Of a DNA stretch of 64,000 nt, positions 60,931 to 64,000 are shown piece by piece. Location: contig CAJNDS010002024.1 of assembly GCA_905221605.1 (NCBI GenBank), positions 201,501-265,500 of the forward strand, written 5' to 3'. Source of the DNA: Symbiodinium natans. Taxonomy: Eukaryota > Sar > Dinophyceae > Suessiales > Symbiodiniaceae. Within the stretch, counting starts at the first letter, position 1, and each line of letters begins with the position of its first letter. The notes under the pieces were generated by a model. It did not search any database, had not been told where the DNA came from, and worked only from the letters and a program-made list of their open reading frames with translations. The position numbers were made by a program, and so were the translations under genes.

Positions 60931-61219
60931 CTGGGGTTTGCTTTCGATGATCTCGGAAGCTAGGGTTAGGTGTGGCTTTAGGAGGATTTGGGGTATGCTT
61001 TGGGCTTTTAGGGACTTAGAGGCTAGACGCAGGAGTAGCCTAGGAAGCTGAGGCATCGCACGCCTTTGCCTTCCGGAGCATCGGCTTGCGAAATCGGTTT
61101 CCGGCGTTGTACCGGGACTGGCTATCGGGCCTTATCATCCCCATAAATAACCCCGTAAAGGGCCACTTTAAGGGATTATGGGGTATAATAACCCTAGACC
61201 CTAAACCCTAAACCTCTCT

Positions 61220-61330
61220 CTTAATATATATATATATATAGATATATATGTATATACATATAAACCCCAATGACTTAGTGGGCAGACGCACAAACCTTAG
61301 TGGGCAAAGATTTAATGTCCAGGGATATGG
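61220..61330. repeat. (AT)n followed by CCAATGACTTAGTGGGCA phrases
   Basis: The phrase ATATATATACCCCAATGACTTAGTGGGCAGA recurs at 61866-61910 with several CTTAGTGGGCA(A/C) repeats up to 61970. This is a dispersed repeat about 640 nt apart. Confidence 0.8.
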
Positions 61331-61484
61331 TTAGAGTTTTTCGCCCGAGGCTTAGGGTATAAGGTGCAGCTGAAAATGGTAAGCTTATATGTTCTTAATG
61401 TTGTGGGATTCTCTGGGTAGGTGGGTACTTCTCCATCACACGATGACAAAGCTCGAGTAGTGAAAGCTAGTACATGAGCTGCTG

Positions 61485-61540
61485 AACCCTAAACCCTAAA
61501 CCCTAAATCCTAAACCCTAAACCCTAAACCCTAAACCCTT
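61485..61540 (-). repeat. Interstitial telomere-like tract (CCCTAAA on +)
   Basis: About 8 units. Confidence 0.95.
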
Positions 61541-62293
61541 CCCGGCACAGTGGAGGTTGTAGCGCCCGGGCCTTGAAACTTCAACTCCCGGATCTGGAAC
61601 CTGGCTCTCAACAGGATCGCTGGAACGCGCAGGCACATACCAAGGAGGGTTCAGGGTTTAGGGTTTAGGTACGTCGCACCAAGGAGTTTTGTTTTAAAAT
61701 TAACTTTCTGTGCGACCCGCCAAGCGGACCGGGATGAATGCGGGGGAAGGGGTTGAAACTGCGAGGTAAGGTTTCGGGTTCAGGGTTTGGGGTGACTTGG
61801 AGGTTCATGGGTAGGTAAAAGTAGGGTTTAGGGTTTGGGATTCAGGGCTACTTCGAGGTTGATTATATATATATATACCCCAATGACTTAGTGGGCAGAG
61901 GCACAAACCTTGGTGGGCAAAGCACAAATCTTCGTGGGCAAGGCACAAGCCTTAGTGGGCACAAACCTTAGTGCACCAAGGTTTGTGCCTTGACCACCAA
62001 CGTTCCTTGCCCAGTAAGCCCACGAAACCTTGCCCCGCACAGTCCACCGGGTAGTTATAGGCGGGGTTATACGTAGGGTAGCAACACTTATAACCTGACG
62101 TTGGGGTACTTTTACCCCACTTTTTGGAGCTGAACAAGCTAGAAGTAGCATAGATCTTTTTTTGAAGATGTGTGTGTGTGTGTGTCCAGCGCATCCTGGA
62201 CGATGTACCGATCACCCACAGACAACCAGCTTAAAGGCACCCTAGGCTCCCGGCCCAAATGCTGTTATCTTATTCTCCTGTTTAACCCCTACT

Positions 62294-62402
62294 AGGTTGC
62301 CCAGTAACCTAGGATTAAAACGGGTGCCCTTTTTTACTTAAAAGGGTTGAGAGGGGAACCTAGAGCCCCCAAAAAGGGAATAAGGGTACTACTGGGCATC
62401 CT
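62294..62402. mobile_element. Family-3 foldback element, diverged
   Basis: AGGTTGCCCAGTAACC and GGGTACTACTGGGCATCCTGG. Confidence 0.7.
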
Positions 62403-62410
62403 GGTATATG

Positions 62411-62495
62411 TACCTCATATAGTCCCTACATACCTAAGTGGGCCCTACATTAGCCCTAAGGTCCCTTGTAAGGGTCCCTCCTTTAGTCCCTTGAA
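62411..62495. repeat. Dispersed repeat shared with 54918-55010
   Basis: Both contain TAGTCCCT..ATGCCTAAGT / CATACCTAAGT, and GGTCCCTTGTAAGGGTCCCT in the same order. Confidence 0.75.
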
Positions 62496-62514
62496 ACCCT
62501 GTAAACCCCACAAC

Positions 62515-62560
62515 CCCAAACCCCAAACCCTGAACCCTAAACCCTAAACCCTAAACCCGA
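62515..62560 (-). repeat. Short telomere-like tract (CCCTAAA on +)
   Basis: About 6 units. Confidence 0.9.
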
Positions 62561-62561
62561 A

Positions 62562-62655
62562 TCTAGACAACAAGCGTGTCGTCCAGACCCTCGTGACGCG
62601 GCGAGGTGATTCAACTTCTTCGCCTTGTGCAATCGTGCAAAAGCTTAGGGCTAAC
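62562..62655 (-). CDS. Exon-like segment ending at a telomere-unit donor
   Basis: Minus frame LSFCTIAQGEEVESPRRVTR, then VWTTRLLSRFG, running into a GTTTAG donor of the adjoining tract. Acceptor not certain. Gene unknown. Confidence 0.4.
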
Positions 62656-63127
62656 GATGCCCACTTGCTCATAGAGGGTTCAGGGTTTTGGGGTTCACAA
62701 GCAGCAATCGTTTTGCAAGCGAACTTGTGACGGTGCATGGGTGCTGGCCAGAATGTTTCCGGAGCTATTGCTTCAAAGACAGGCCGCCTGGTACCAGAGA
62801 GGTACGCGGGGTACTGGGAGGTTCATGGGTAGATATATCCCCAGATATACATAGGGTTTAGGTAGAGCATTCTTAGAGTTTAGGATCGTACTTTTATGGA
62901 GCCAAACACAACCCTGAAACCCTGAAACCCTAAGTTGAGTGCCGAATTCCAGAATCACGCTCGAAGAGGACATCCTCTGGGTTCCCGCAATTGGGGGGTA
63001 CCCCCCAAGATTCCTCAGAATGCGCTAATCCTTGCTACGATTGTAGGATCACGTCCCCAAACAACACAACAAAAGAGTACAAGTATTTTCAGAAACCTAC
63101 TGAGAAAGAGCAAGAGAAAGAGAAAGA

Positions 63128-63200
63128 TAAACCCTAAACCCCAAACCCCAAACCCCAAACCCTAAACCCTAAACCCTATACCCTAAACCCTAAACCCTAG
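63128..63200 (-). repeat. Interstitial telomere-like tract (CCCTAAA on +)
   Basis: About 10 units with CCCCAAA variants. Confidence 0.95.
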
Positions 63201-63202
63201 AT

Positions 63203-63290
63203 GCAGAATCTGATGGGGCTGCTGCCCCTTCACCACGGAGGCTGTGGATGTGACCTTGCGAGCCAGCTTGGCTTGAAACCGTCTGAGCCC
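63203..63290 (-). CDS. Exon-like segment, gene unknown
   Basis: Minus frame RRFQAKLARKVTSTASVVKG, then QQPHQILHL, ending beside a telomere tract. The composition suggests a helix. Boundaries not fixed. Confidence 0.4.
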
Positions 63291-63329
63291 TCCCAATACT
63301 GAAGGAGCTTGCAACCCTGTAAAATGGGT

Positions 63330-63364
63330 AAACCCTAAACCCTAAACCCTAAACCCTAAACCCT
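63330..63364 (-). repeat. Short telomere-like tract (CCCTAAA on +)
   Basis: About 5 units. Confidence 0.9.
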
Positions 63365-64000
63365 GCAAAATTCTAGGGCCCATAAACAAGCCTAACTTTG
63401 CGAACCTTTCCGAATCTCGGGCCTTCTGACAGCAATAGGTGGGCTTGAGGGGGCTTGAGGGCTCAGAGGGTTTGGGATGTTTTCGTTTTCTGTTTTTGTT
63501 TGTATCACGGGTTTCGACTCTCACACTGGCGTCCAAGTAACCACAACTGCATCACAGTGGAAACAGCTGGATAACTACGGCAGATAGGCACCACCCCATG
63601 GAAGTGACCACAGGCTGGCAACACAGCTTCAGTAGCCGCAGAAGCTGTATCACGGGTTTAGGGTTCAGGTTTTTGGGGTTTGGGTGCTGAAGTAGGGGGA
63701 TCGAGGGTTCGGCCTTATGCCATGTCTCTCGGCGCTGATGCAGTCGCAAGGGAACCTTCTTGACACTGCCTGAACTCTGCAGCCCTTTGAAACCCTACTC
63801 GCGGGCTTCGAGCAAACCCGAAACCTAAACACCCTCAACCCGAATTGTGTTTTGCATCCATCCTGCCACACGACCAACAGGCCGCTCTCTAAACCATGAT
63901 TCTCAATCTTGCTTTTTGGGCGGCCCCTTTAAACTTTTGGGATTGATACATCGGGCACCAAGTGCCCACTATTTTGGGGAAGACCTGTGCCCTGCAGCTC

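Overview
This window looks like nuclear DNA of a dinoflagellate. Four things read directly from the sequence point that way. (i) (TTTAGGG)n/(CCCTAAA)n tracts, the plant and dinoflagellate-type telomere unit, recur about a hundred times. (ii) A 21/22-base match to the dinoflagellate spliced leader lies at 12264-12285 on the minus strand. (iii) A mitochondrial-type ISCU gene stands in an intronless tandem array of three near-identical copies. (iv) Other genes are cut into micro-exons whose introns begin with GT, GC or GA and end in AG, mostly AG|G. I cannot name the genus.

Every gene I can support is on the minus strand. From right to left in the window, which is the direction of transcription: scattered exon-like pieces at 54-63 kb; the ISCU triplet (48003-51029); an unrecognised gene with phase-consistent micro-exons (44161-46858); a kinesin gene (13679-38423, 5' end missing); exon-like or intact pieces at 11.5-13.3 kb, one with a spliced-leader sequence just upstream; and a Lys/Glu-rich gene (about 3391-7414).

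The main result is the kinesin. The motor motifs SSRSH, DLAGS, LKE-INRSL, the RDS-KLT-SLGGN block and ETLSSLEFASRA occur in correct order on one strand, each in a separate 27-118 nt segment. I could join 22 segments end to end with matching splice phase, giving 1311 coding nt (436 codons plus TGA) spread over 24.7 kb. The motor is followed by a continuous Ala/Glu/Arg/Gln-rich coiled coil. The P-loop exon was not found.

The space between exons is filled with telomere-like tracts and with several families of short foldback elements (MITE-like). Two foldback elements are exactly an intron between in-frame exons (44630-44705 and 44964-45064), as expected of introners. Telomere units also seem to supply splice sites: exons end at G|GTTTAG and begin after TTTAG|G. 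I infer that telomere-repeat insertions and foldback introners both make introns here. The ISCU array and its surroundings (about 47.67-52.49 kb) contain no telomere tract.

I saw no rRNA or tRNA gene, CRISPR array or prokaryotic feature. All exon models are by-eye predictions without transcript support. Coordinates of degenerate repeats are approximate.
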